From assembly GCA_964505415.1 (NCBI GenBank), contig CAZDHW010000001.1, positions 57,781 through 121,780 on the forward strand: 64,000 nucleotides of DNA. The letters are read 5' to 3'. This document shows positions 16,800 to 24,582 of the stretch, in pieces. A program made the position numbers and the translations under genes. The first letter of the stretch is position 1; every line of letters begins with the position of its first letter. Source of the DNA: DTDR01 sp964505415 (GTDB lineage Bacteria; Hydrothermota; Tepidihabitantia; Tepidihabitantales; DTDR01). The notes beneath the pieces are model-generated. The model was not told the DNA's origin. It saw only the letters and a program-made list of their open reading frames with translations, and did no database searches.

Positions 16800-18356
16800 A
16801 TGAAAAAGTATATTTTTTTACTTATAATTTTAATCACTTTTTCTTTTTCTCAAGATAATTTTTTAAGAAACATTTATTACGAAGAACTTTTAGAAAAATT
16901 ACGAATTACTTTGAGTTGCGATACTTTTTGCGAATTTCAAACTTCTCTTGATCTTTATCCTCCAGCAATTAATGTGACTCTATTTAATATCAAATCGTTG
17001 ATAAAAGAAACAATAGAAGTATCCAAATTAGGCATAAGAAATATTATCATAAAAGAAGAAGAAGAAAAGGTAAAAATAAATATAAATTTAGAGGCGCCCT
17101 ATGCTTATAAGGTTTTTCGGCAAGGTAACTTGATAATTTTAGAGTTGAGTAAAGAAACTGTGACTCCGCCTACCGAGAAAAGGGTAGCCGAACGGACGGT
17201 TTCTTTAGAAGTTAAAGATGCTGACATTATTGATGTTTTAAGAATGCTTTCACGACTAGGGAATGTTAATATTATCGCTTCTCCAGAAGTAAAAGGAACT
17301 ATTACTATGCGTTTTGAAAATGTACCTTTTTCAGTAGCCTTTTCCGCAATTTTAAAAGCGGTGGAATGTAATGCAGTAGAAATTAGTGAAGGAGTAATAA
17401 TGGTAAAACCTTTTAAAAAGGATGTGGAAGGTGAACTTCAAACTAGAATATATAATTTAAATTATGCCGAAGCTAAAGATTTGAAAAAAGTAATTGATAG
17501 ATTTCTCTCCTCAAAAGGAAGATGTGAAGAAGTTGAGAAAAAAATTGGCGAAGGTGGAGGAAGTAAAAGGTCTTCTTATTTAATCGTTACTGATATTCCC
17601 GAAAAATTAACTGAAATTGATAAAGTAATCGCTGAGATCGATCGTCCGGCACCGCAAATTTCTATTGAAGCTAAGTTTATTGAAACAAAAATATCTGTTG
17701 ATAAAATTTACGGAATTGATTGGTCAATAAGAACGGCTGCCACCGCTGCGGAAATGCCAAAAATCGGGGAAGAAGTAGCTATTCCTATTATGTTTAATCA
17801 TTTAATAGTGGGAAAACTTTCTTTTACTCAAATGTCAGCAGCGTTAGAATTATTACAATCAGAAGGAAAAGCAAAATTACTGGCTAATCCCCATACCTTG
17901 ACAATGGATAATCAAAGAGCAAATGTAGCAATGGTAACAAGAGTGCCATTATTAGAGGTAAGGGTCGATCCAGAAACTCGGGAAAGAACTTATACTTGGC
18001 GAGAAAGGTCAGTTGGTATAGAGTTAACAGTTACTCCTCATTTGACGGCTGACGGAAATATTACTATGGAAATTGAACCAAAAGTGGAAGCGATTATCGG
18101 TTGGCGAACAGCTGCTGAACAAGAAGTCCCTATTATTGCTACGCGAGAAGCAAAAACTCAAGTAACTGCTAAAGACGGTGAGGTTATTGTTATTGGGGGT
18201 TTAAAACAACAACAAGAAACAAAGGCTGAATCTAAAGTCCCCATTTTAAGTGCGATTCCAATAATAGGTAAATTATTCACTCGAACAATAGTAAAAAAAG
18301 AAGAGACAGAATTATTGATTTTTATAATTCCGCGGGTTATAGAAAATCAAAGTTAA
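16800..18356 (+). CDS. pilQ: Type IV pilus secretin PilQ
   Basis: This outer-membrane channel for the pilus fibre has a signal peptide (residues 1-17), an AMIN-like domain (about 20-115), a secretin/TonB short N-terminal domain (VSLEVKDADIIDVLRMLSRLGNVNIIA), an N1-type domain (TRIYNLNYAEAKDLKKVI) and the secretin C-domain with VPLLEVRVDPET, VGIELTVTPHLTADGNITMEIEP and VIVIGGLKQQQE...VPILSAIPIIGKLF. At 518 residues it is compact. AGGAGG precedes the ATG. No pilotin was recognised. Confidence 0.93.
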   Translation: MKKYIFLLIILITFSFSQDNFLRNIYYEELLEKLRITLSCDTFCEFQTSLDLYPPAINVTLFNIKSLIKETIEVSKLGIRNIIIKEEEEKVKININLEAPYAYKVFRQGNLIILELSKETVTPPTEKRVAERTVSLEVKDADIIDVLRMLSRLGNVNIIASPEVKGTITMRFENVPFSVAFSAILKAVECNAVEISEGVIMVKPFKKDVEGELQTRIYNLNYAEAKDLKKVIDRFLSSKGRCEEVEKKIGEGGGSKRSSYLIVTDIPEKLTEIDKVIAEIDRPAPQISIEAKFIETKISVDKIYGIDWSIRTAATAAEMPKIGEEVAIPIMFNHLIVGKLSFTQMSAALELLQSEGKAKLLANPHTLTMDNQRANVAMVTRVPLLEVRVDPETRERTYTWRERSVGIELTVTPHLTADGNITMEIEPKVEAIIGWRTAAEQEVPIIATREAKTQVTAKDGEVIVIGGLKQQQETKAESKVPILSAIPIIGKLFTRTIVKKEETELLIFIIPRVIENQS

Positions 18357-18383
18357 AGGAATATTTTCTAAAAATTTATCTTA

Positions 18384-19514
18384 ATGACCCAATCAAAGGA
18401 AGCAAAAAGTTTTAAAAAAATTGATGAGTTGTTAAGATATGCAGCTGCTTACGGAGCTTCTGATTTACATATTACCGCCAACAATCCACCAATTATTAGA
18501 GTTTATGGTGAACTTAAAAAAATTCCTGGGCCTATTCTAACAAAAGAAGATACTAAAGAGATAATTTATTCTATTTTAAACAAAGAGCAGATAGCCGCTT
18601 TAGAAAGGAAAAAAGAAATAGATTTATCTTATACCTGGGGAGAAGTAACTGAGGGAGTTAGAGTAGAATATACCAGTAAAGATCGAATAAGGGCGCGGGT
18701 TAACGTATTTCTAGATATGAACGGAGTGGGCGCTGCCTTTCGAATTATTCCGGCAAGAATAAAAACTTTAGAGGAATTACCGGCTCCACCAATTGTTGCT
18801 GAACTGGTAAGAAAGCGAAGAGGATTGATTTTGGTTACCGGGCCAACTGGTTGTGGCAAATCTACTACTTTGGCCAGTATGATTGATCTAATAGATAGAG
18901 AAAAAGCTTTAAGAATTATCACAATTGAAGACCCTATCGAATACGTATTTAAAGGAAGGAATTGTTTAATAAGTCAGAGAGAAATTGGAGTTCATTCTCG
19001 TTCTTTTGCTTCTGCCTTGCGAGCTTGTTTAAGAGAAGATCCTGATATCATTTTGGTTGGGGAAATGCGAGATTTAGAAACAATTTCTTTAGCACTAACT
19101 GCGGCAGAAACCGGCCATTTAGTTCTTTCAACTCTCCATACCAATAATGTTGCTGAAACAGTGGATCGAGTAATAGATGTTTTTCCAGCAGACCAACAAA
19201 ATTTTGTGAGGCATATTTTTGCTAATGTGATTGTAGGAATTATTTCTCAAATTTTAGTTCCTCGTCGAGAAGGAGGAAGAGCCGCAGCAATGGAAATTTT
19301 AGTAGGCACACCAGCAATCAAAAATCTAATAAGAGAAAATAAATCTTATCAAATACCCTCTCTTGTGCAAACGGGAACCGAATTTGGCATGCAAACATTA
19401 GATCAATCTTTAATTAAACTTTATCGGGATGGAATAATTACTAAAGACACACTCTTTGATTATTGTGTAGATGAAAAATTTGTAAGGAGTGTGTTAAGTG
19501 GATATCGGAATTAA
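18384..19514 (+). CDS. pilT: Type IV pilus ATPase PilT (first copy)
   Basis: This GspE/PilT hexameric ATPase has an N-terminal ASDLHI motif, Walker A GPTGCGKST (from about residue 152), Asp box ITIEDPIEYVF, Walker B DIILVGEMRD and His box STLHTNN. The C-terminus lacks the zinc CxxC domain of PilB and resembles retraction ATPases. PilB and PilC are absent from this window. It overlaps the prepilin peptidase gene by 17 bp. Confidence 0.93.
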   Translation: MTQSKEAKSFKKIDELLRYAAAYGASDLHITANNPPIIRVYGELKKIPGPILTKEDTKEIIYSILNKEQIAALERKKEIDLSYTWGEVTEGVRVEYTSKDRIRARVNVFLDMNGVGAAFRIIPARIKTLEELPAPPIVAELVRKRRGLILVTGPTGCGKSTTLASMIDLIDREKALRIITIEDPIEYVFKGRNCLISQREIGVHSRSFASALRACLREDPDIILVGEMRDLETISLALTAAETGHLVLSTLHTNNVAETVDRVIDVFPADQQNFVRHIFANVIVGIISQILVPRREGGRAAAMEILVGTPAIKNLIRENKSYQIPSLVQTGTEFGMQTLDQSLIKLYRDGIITKDTLFDYCVDEKFVRSVLSGYRN

Positions 19515-20262
19515 ATTTTTTATTTTTTTTATTGGTTTAGTTTTTGGCAGTTTTTTTAATGTTTTAATTTATCGCATTCCTAGAAAAATCTCTATTATAA
19601 AACCTCGTTCTTTTTGTCCCCATTGTAAAAAAAAGATTAATTTTTATGACAATATTCCGATTATTAGTTTTTTGATGTTGGGGGGTAAATGTCGTTTTTG
19701 TCACAAATCAATTTCTTTAAGATATCCTTTAGTAGAAGTGTTAGCTGGGTTTATTTTTTTAATAAGTTGGGAAAAATTTGGTGTCACTTTAAAAACAATT
19801 TTGGCGATATTTTTATTAAGTGCTTTGTTAATAATATTTTTTATGGATTGGGAATGCCAAATAATTCCTGATTGGTTAACTTATCCAGGGATATTATTAG
19901 GATTTCTATTTAATAGTGAAAAATCCCTTTCTTTTTCCCTTTACGGGATTATCGCCGGTATGGGTTCTTTAATTATTTTAAAATTGGTGTGGTTATTAGT
20001 AAAAAAGAAAGAAGCCTTGGGCGGTGGGGATATTAAAATGGGAGGATTTTTGGGAAGTTATTTTGGTTATAAGATTGTCCTTTTCATTATTTTTTTAGGT
20101 GCTTTTTTAGGTTTAATTATTTGGTTGTTTTTAATAATTTTAAAAAAGAAAAGTATAAAGGAATACATCCCTTTTGGCAGTTTTTTAGCTATAAGCAGTT
20201 TTTTAAATTTTTTTTGGGGGAACGAACTTTTTTATTTATATCTTAATCTTTTTAAAAAATAA
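19498..20262 (+). CDS. pilD: Prepilin peptidase / N-methyltransferase
   Basis: This integral membrane aspartyl protease removes prepilin leaders. The N-terminal methyltransferase-like domain keeps its two CxxC pairs (Cys40/43 and Cys65/68: CPHC, CRFC). The peptidase domain has Asp117/Asp125 in FFMDWECQIIPD and the GGGD motif (Asp178) before IKMGGFLGSYFG. At 254 residues it is typical. GTG start at 19498 inside the end of pilT. It would process the four prepilins encoded at the head of this operon. Confidence 0.92.
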   Translation: MDIGIKFFIFFIGLVFGSFFNVLIYRIPRKISIIKPRSFCPHCKKKINFYDNIPIISFLMLGGKCRFCHKSISLRYPLVEVLAGFIFLISWEKFGVTLKTILAIFLLSALLIIFFMDWECQIIPDWLTYPGILLGFLFNSEKSLSFSLYGIIAGMGSLIILKLVWLLVKKKEALGGGDIKMGGFLGSYFGYKIVLFIIFLGAFLGLIIWLFLIILKKKSIKEYIPFGSFLAISSFLNFFWGNELFYLYLNLFKK

Positions 20263-20680
20263 TTCTTTTCTTTTCTAATTTAAATTTACCTTCCACCTCA
20301 GAATATTCTAAAAAAGAATCAATTTTTATATTCCGACATAACTCTCGAATTCGGAATTCATATCCCTTAGGATAAAAAAGAGCAAAGTGTTGAGAAAGAG
20401 AAGAAAAAATTTTCCATTCCTTCGCTTCCTCTTCATTTAAAGTTGTGATTGTTTCTACTTCAGCGACCATTATTACTTTTTCATTTCGCAAATCAATAAC
20501 AATTAAATCGGGATAACAAAATTCATCATTTTGAGTAATAATGCCTTTTTCCTTTTCAGGATGGTTTGTATAAGTTTTTAAATAAGGATATTTTTCATTT
20601 GGATAACGGTAAATTGTTTGCTTTAAGGAGATAATTAATTGGTCATGAATTATTAATTCGTTATAAGGCCTTTCAACCAT
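20252..20680 (-). CDS. Uncharacterised protein with PD-(D/E)XK-like pattern
   Basis: I do not recognise a named family. The 142-residue protein contains YPDLIVIDLRNEKVIMVAEVET (described by residues: Pro57-Asp58, a beta hairpin, then Glu74-Val-Glu76). This has the spacing of a PD-(D/E)XK nuclease core, with Glu in place of the usual Lys. No signal peptide or membrane helix is seen. It overlaps the pilD 3' end by 11 bp tail to tail and has its own leaderless-type promoter. A small nuclease-fold protein is plausible but unproven. Confidence 0.55.
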   Translation of the reverse strand: MVERPYNELIIHDQLIISLKQTIYRYPNEKYPYLKTYTNHPEKEKGIITQNDEFCYPDLIVIDLRNEKVIMVAEVETITTLNEEEAKEWKIFSSLSQHFALFYPKGYEFRIRELCRNIKIDSFLEYSEVEGKFKLEKKRIIF

Positions 20681-20686
20681 CTTTTA

Positions 20687-20715
20687 AATATGGGTAAAAA
20701 AATTTATTTTGTCAA
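20687..20715 (-). promoter_or_regulatory. Promoter of the PD-(D/E)XK-like gene
   Basis: On the minus strand TTGACA (20715-20710), 17 bp, then CATATT (20692-20687), a 4/6 match to TATAAT. The ATG at 20680 is 6 nt downstream, the same layout as other leaderless starts in the window. Confidence 0.5.
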
Positions 20716-20753
20716 TAAGAAAATAAATCGCGGATAAAAGTTTTATTTTTTGT

Positions 20754-20819
20754 TATAATTTATAAGAAGCGGTTTAAAAAGCTAAGAAAATAAACGGTTT
20801 AAAAAAACTGTTTTTTATT
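20754..20819 (+). ncRNA. Possible small transcript ending in an intrinsic terminator
   Basis: A perfect TATAAT (20754-20759) lacks a good -35 box. About 33 nt further is a hairpin with stem 20792-20800 / 20805-20813 (9 bp with one G-T, AAAA loop) followed by TTT-A-TT. A short RNA of about 50 nt would result. The stem is AT-rich, so terminator strength is doubtful. It lies between divergent genes and encodes no protein. Confidence 0.25.
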
Positions 20820-20916
20820 CACCAAAAAGATAAGAAAATAAGAAAAAACTATTCTTTAGAGAGTTTCTTGAAATAGTTAGGGTATAAAAATTTTAATAGC
20901 TAAAAAATAATAATAT

Positions 20917-20945
20917 TTGACTTTTAATAGTAGATTGTTTATAAT
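20917..20945 (+). promoter_or_regulatory. Promoter of glutaredoxin-like gene
   Basis: TTGACT (20917-20922), 17 bp, TATAAT (20940-20945). ATG at 20951 is only 5 nt downstream, predicting a leaderless mRNA. Confidence 0.78.
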
Positions 20946-20950
20946 AAAAA

Positions 20951-21238
20951 ATGAATTATCAGAAAGGTGATAAAAAAGATAAAAAAGTGGTTTTATATGC
21001 TTTAAGTACTTGTGTTTGGTGTCGGAAAACCAAAGAATTACTTAATAAATTGAAAATTGATTATTACTATTGCGATGTGGATTTAGTTAAAAATGAAGAG
21101 AAAGAAAAAATAATCTCCCAGCTAAAAAAAATAAACCCTTCTTTATCTTTTCCAACTTTATTAATTGATGAAGAAGTAATCGTTGGTTATGATGAAGAGA
21201 AGATAAAAAAGAAATTAAGTAATGAAAATAAAAACTGA
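20951..21238 (+). CDS. Glutaredoxin-like thiol-disulfide protein
   Basis: A 95-residue thioredoxin-fold protein with a CVWC redox pair (in VVLYALSTCVWCRKTKELL, residues 13-31) and the cis-proline segment SFPTLLIDEEVIVGYDEEKI. The eight-residue N-terminal extension is charged. Its last 17 bp overlap the FTR-rubredoxin gene, so the two are almost certainly a functional pair in which FTR reduces this small redoxin using ferredoxin or rubredoxin electrons. Confidence 0.85.
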   Translation: MNYQKGDKKDKKVVLYALSTCVWCRKTKELLNKLKIDYYYCDVDLVKNEEKEKIISQLKKINPSLSFPTLLIDEEVIVGYDEEKIKKKLSNENKN

Positions 21239-21704
21239 GTTGATTGACTTTTGGTACGAGAAATTAAAGAAAGAAGCTGAAGAGAGAGGTTATTTCTTAA
21301 ATCCTAATGAAGATTTTGCCAAAAGTTTAATAGAAGGACTTTTAATTAATCAAGAAAGATACGGGTATTTCGCATGTCCTTGCCGTTTAGCTTCCGGTGA
21401 TAAAAATCAAGATGTAGATATTATTTGTCCCTGTGACTATCGAGATGAAGATATTAGAGAGTATGGTAATTGTTATTGTGGCCTTTATGTTTCCGAAGAG
21501 GTTTATTTAGGTAAAAAAGAAACAAAAGCAATTCCAGAAAGAAGAAGTAAAAAAGTTACCCAGGAGGTCAATAAAAATTTATTTAAACTTTCGTTACCCG
21601 TATGGCGATGTCGAGTATGTGGTTATCTTTGTGCTCGCGAAAATCCACCAGAAATTTGCCCTATTTGTAAAGCAAGTAAAGAAAGGTTTGATCGTTTTAT
21701 TTAA
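21222..21704 (+). CDS. Ferredoxin:thioredoxin reductase catalytic-type domain fused to rubredoxin-like domain
   Basis: Residues 1-105 match the FTR catalytic beta chain: FACPCRLASG, DIICPCDYRDEDI and GNCYCGLYVS give the Cys set for the 4Fe-4S cluster and redox disulfide. Residues 125-160 form a rubredoxin-like site (WRCRVCGYLC...PEICPICKASKERFDRF) that could bind iron. In plants and cyanobacteria FTR receives electrons from ferredoxin; here the attached rubredoxin domain could deliver them. Overlap with the glutaredoxin-like gene supports a shared pathway. Confidence 0.85.
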   Translation: MKIKTELIDFWYEKLKKEAEERGYFLNPNEDFAKSLIEGLLINQERYGYFACPCRLASGDKNQDVDIICPCDYRDEDIREYGNCYCGLYVSEEVYLGKKETKAIPERRSKKVTQEVNKNLFKLSLPVWRCRVCGYLCARENPPEICPICKASKERFDRFI

Positions 21705-21706
21705 TC

Positions 21707-21734
21707 TTGACATTTTTATATTAATTATTATAAT
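21707..21734 (+). promoter_or_regulatory. Promoter of yebC-ruvCAB
   Basis: TTGACA (21707-21712), 16 bp, TATAAT (21729-21734), beginning 2 nt after the preceding stop. Unlike most promoters here it gives a leader of about 17 nt containing GGAGG (21748-21752). Confidence 0.8.
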
Positions 21735-21757
21735 TTTTTAAAAATACGGAGGAAAAG

Positions 21758-22516
21758 ATGGCTGGCCATTCAAAGTGGGCACAAATAAAACATAAAAAGG
21801 CTAAAGTAGATAGAATGCGAGGAAATTTATTTTCTAAATTAGCTCGAGAGATTACCACTGCTGCCCGTTTAGGCGGAGGAAACCCGGATTTTAATCCTCG
21901 CTTAAGAGCAGCAATTGAAGCTGCTAAAGAAGCTAATATGCCTAGTGAAAATATCGAGCGAGCAATTAAAAGAGGTACGGGCGAATTACCGGGGGTAGTT
22001 TATGAAGAAATTGAATTTGAAGGTTATGGGCCAGAGGGGGTGGCGGTAATTGTGAAGGTTTTGACCGATAATCGTAATCGAACAGTTAACGATATTCGTC
22101 ACATTTTTTCTAAATATGGTGGTAATTTAGGGCAAGCAGGTTCGGTATCTTGGCAATTTCGTCCTAAAGGAGTGATTATGGTAAGTAAAGATAAAGTTGA
22201 TGAAGAAACAATTTTTGCAGTTGCTTTAGAAGCTGGTGCTGAAGATATTAAAACTGATGAAACTTCTTACCAGATTATTACTGCTCCGGAAGACTTTTCA
22301 AAAGTAAAAGAAAAATTGAAAGAAAATAATATTCCTATTGATCATTCGGAATTAACTAAATTACCATTAACAACTGTTACTATTACCGATGAAAAAATCG
22401 CTGAAAAAATATTAAAACTGATTTCCGCCTTTGAAGAATTGGAGGAAGTTCAACAGGTATATTCTAATTTTGATATCGAAGAAAGTATTTTAGAAAAATT
22501 TGCTACTAAAGAATAG
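21758..22516 (+). CDS. yebC: YebC/PmpR-TACO1 family protein
   Basis: The N-terminus MAGHSKWAQIKHKKAKVD and LAREITTAARLGGGNPDFNPRLRAAIEAAKEANMP are diagnostic, as is GPEGVAVIVKVLTDNRNRT. At 252 residues it is complete. Family members act in translation of proline-rich stretches and/or as DNA-binding regulators. Its position directly before ruvC-ruvA-ruvB is a very widespread bacterial arrangement. Confidence 0.95.
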   Translation: MAGHSKWAQIKHKKAKVDRMRGNLFSKLAREITTAARLGGGNPDFNPRLRAAIEAAKEANMPSENIERAIKRGTGELPGVVYEEIEFEGYGPEGVAVIVKVLTDNRNRTVNDIRHIFSKYGGNLGQAGSVSWQFRPKGVIMVSKDKVDEETIFAVALEAGAEDIKTDETSYQIITAPEDFSKVKEKLKENNIPIDHSELTKLPLTTVTITDEKIAEKILKLISAFEELEEVQQVYSNFDIEESILEKFATKE

Positions 22517-22527
22517 GAGATATTAGT

Positions 22528-23010
22528 TTGCGAATTCTTGGTTTAGACCCGGGAGTAGCAAAGACTGGATATGCTTTTATTGAAAATGAAATATGTCTTT
22601 CTTGGGGAGTAATAAAAACGGACAAAAATAAAAGTTTAAATGAACGAATTTTTTCGATAGTTAAAAAAATTGAAAAGCTTCTCAATGAGAAAAAACCTCA
22701 ATTTTGTGTTATTGAAACTTTCTTCTTTAAGCCCACGGCTGCTAAAAGTATAATTTTTTCTTTACATTTAAGGGGGGCTATTTTTTATCTTTTAACAAAA
22801 AAGAAAATTCCCCTAATTGAAGTAACGCCAGCAAAAGTAAAATTGGCAATTTGTGGAAATGGGCGAGCAGCTAAAAAACAAATTAAATATATGATAAAAA
22901 AAATTTTTAATTTAGAAAATAAGTTAAACGAACACAGTGCTGATGCTTTGGCAGTAGCTTATACCGGATATAAAGAGATTCAGATAAGACATTATTTAAA
23001 AAATGATTGA
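22528..23010 (+). CDS. ruvC: Holliday junction resolvase RuvC
   Basis: RuvC cleaves four-way junctions symmetrically. Catalytic acidic residues are Asp7 (GLDPG), Glu63 (VIETFFF) and Asp139 with His136 (NEHSADALAVA). The 160-residue length is normal. TTG start at 22528, 11 nt after yebC, with AGGAG nearby. It overlaps ruvA by 8 bp. Confidence 0.95.
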   Translation: MRILGLDPGVAKTGYAFIENEICLSWGVIKTDKNKSLNERIFSIVKKIEKLLNEKKPQFCVIETFFFKPTAAKSIIFSLHLRGAIFYLLTKKKIPLIEVTPAKVKLAICGNGRAAKKQIKYMIKKIFNLENKLNEHSADALAVAYTGYKEIQIRHYLKND

Positions 23011-23566
23011 GAAATTAAAAGGTAAAATATTAGAAAAAAAACCAGATTCCATAATTTTGGATTATAATAATCTGGGTTTAAAAATTTTTATTTCGCTTAA
23101 TACCGCTTGCCGGATAGGAAATGTTGGTACCGAATGTGAACTTTATACTTATTTATATCTTCAAAAAAATGAAATTACTCTTTATGGTTTTTATGATAAA
23201 GAAGAGCGAAGATATTTTACTCTATTAACAGATATTTCGGGTGTTGGTCCCAAAGGGGCAATTAACATTCTTTCTTATTTTACTCCTGAAGAAGTAAAAG
23301 AAATAATTATTAACAAAAAAATTGAAAGTTTAAAAAAAGTTCCTGGAATCGGTCCTAAAAAGGCAGAGACTATAATTTTTCATTTAAAAGATGTTTTTGT
23401 CAAAGAGAAAAACTATTACGAAAAAAGAAATGAATTATATGAAAATGCCTTAAAAGCTTTAATGAATTTAGGTTTAACTAAAAAAGAAGCAGAAGCAAAA
23501 TTGAGAAAAGTAAGAATTGGAAACCAATCATTAGAAGAAATTGTTAAGCAGGCTTTAAAGGAATGA
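23003..23566 (+). CDS. ruvA: Holliday junction branch migration protein RuvA
   Basis: RuvA binds the junction and directs RuvB. The N-terminal OB fold ends near LYTYLYLQKNEITLYGF. Two helix-hairpin-helix motifs follow (TDISGVGPKGAINIL and KKVPGIGPKKAETIIFHLKD), and domain III contains ALMNLGLTKKEAEAKL. At 187 residues it is of usual size. It overlaps ruvC by 8 bp and ruvB by 4 bp (ATGA). Confidence 0.95.
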   Translation: MIEKLKGKILEKKPDSIILDYNNLGLKIFISLNTACRIGNVGTECELYTYLYLQKNEITLYGFYDKEERRYFTLLTDISGVGPKGAINILSYFTPEEVKEIIINKKIESLKKVPGIGPKKAETIIFHLKDVFVKEKNYYEKRNELYENALKALMNLGLTKKEAEAKLRKVRIGNQSLEEIVKQALKE

Positions 23567-24582
23567 AAGAAAAGTTGATAGTACCGGAGAAATTGTTTGG
23601 TGAGGAAGTATATGAAAATATTTTAAGACCCCAAACATTGGAAGATTTTATCGGTCAAAAAAAGCTAAAAGAAAATTTAAAAATTTTTATTGAAGCAGCA
23701 AAGCAACGAAAAGAACCTTTAGAACACGTTCTTCTGTTTGGACCTTCAGGTTTAGGGAAAACGACTTTGGCCTTTATTATTGCTAAGGAAATGGGTGTAA
23801 AAATAAAAACTACCTCCGGACCAATTTTAGAGAGACCAGCAGATTTAGTTGGAATTCTAACAAACTTAGAAGAGAGAGACGTTTTATTTATTGATGAAAT
23901 CCATCGGATAAATCATATTGTTGAAGAATATCTTTATCCAGCATTAGAGGAATTTTCTTTAGATATTGTAATTGATAAAGGTCCAGGGGCTCGTTCTCAC
24001 CGAATTAAATTAGCTAATTTCACCCTTATCGGTGCTACTACCCGTTCCGGACTTTTAACTGCTCCACTTCGTTCGCGTTTTGGAATAGTTTTTCATTTAG
24101 ATTACTATCCGCCAGAAGATTTAAAAATGATTGTTTTACGATCTGCTCGGTTATTAAAGATTGATATTGATGAAGAAGCTGCTGTAGAAATTGCTCAAAG
24201 AGCAAGAGGTACTCCTCGTATTGCCAACCGACTTTTAAGGAGGGTAAGAGATTTTGCTCAAGTTAAAAAAAGAAAAAAAATAGATAAAGAAATTACTGAA
24301 TATGCTTTAGCTCAGTTAGGAATTGATAAATTTGGTTTTGATGAAATGGATAAAAAAATTTTATTTACACTTATTGAAAAGTTTCACGGTGGTCCGGTTG
24401 GTTTACAAAGTTTGGCAGTGGCCATTGGCGAAGATCCGGAAACGATCGCGGAAATTTATGAGCCTTTTTTGATTAAGCAGGGTTTTATAAAAAGAACAGC
24501 TCGGGGTCGGGAAGCTACCACTTTAGCCTTCAAGTATTTTAAAAAGACAAACCAATTTACCCAGCCAACGTTTGGATTCTAA
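23563..24582 (+). CDS. ruvB: Holliday junction DNA helicase RuvB
   Basis: This AAA+ motor drives branch migration. Signature pieces are LRPQTLEDFIGQ, Walker A GPSGLGKT (60-67), Walker B LFIDEIHR (about 108-115), LIGATTRSGLLTAPLRSRFG (sensor and arginine finger region) and the C-terminal winged helix with GGPVGLQSLAVAIGED. Complete at 339 residues. Confidence 0.97.
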   Translation: MKEKLIVPEKLFGEEVYENILRPQTLEDFIGQKKLKENLKIFIEAAKQRKEPLEHVLLFGPSGLGKTTLAFIIAKEMGVKIKTTSGPILERPADLVGILTNLEERDVLFIDEIHRINHIVEEYLYPALEEFSLDIVIDKGPGARSHRIKLANFTLIGATTRSGLLTAPLRSRFGIVFHLDYYPPEDLKMIVLRSARLLKIDIDEEAAVEIAQRARGTPRIANRLLRRVRDFAQVKKRKKIDKEITEYALAQLGIDKFGFDEMDKKILFTLIEKFHGGPVGLQSLAVAIGEDPETIAEIYEPFLIKQGFIKRTARGREATTLAFKYFKKTNQFTQPTFGF

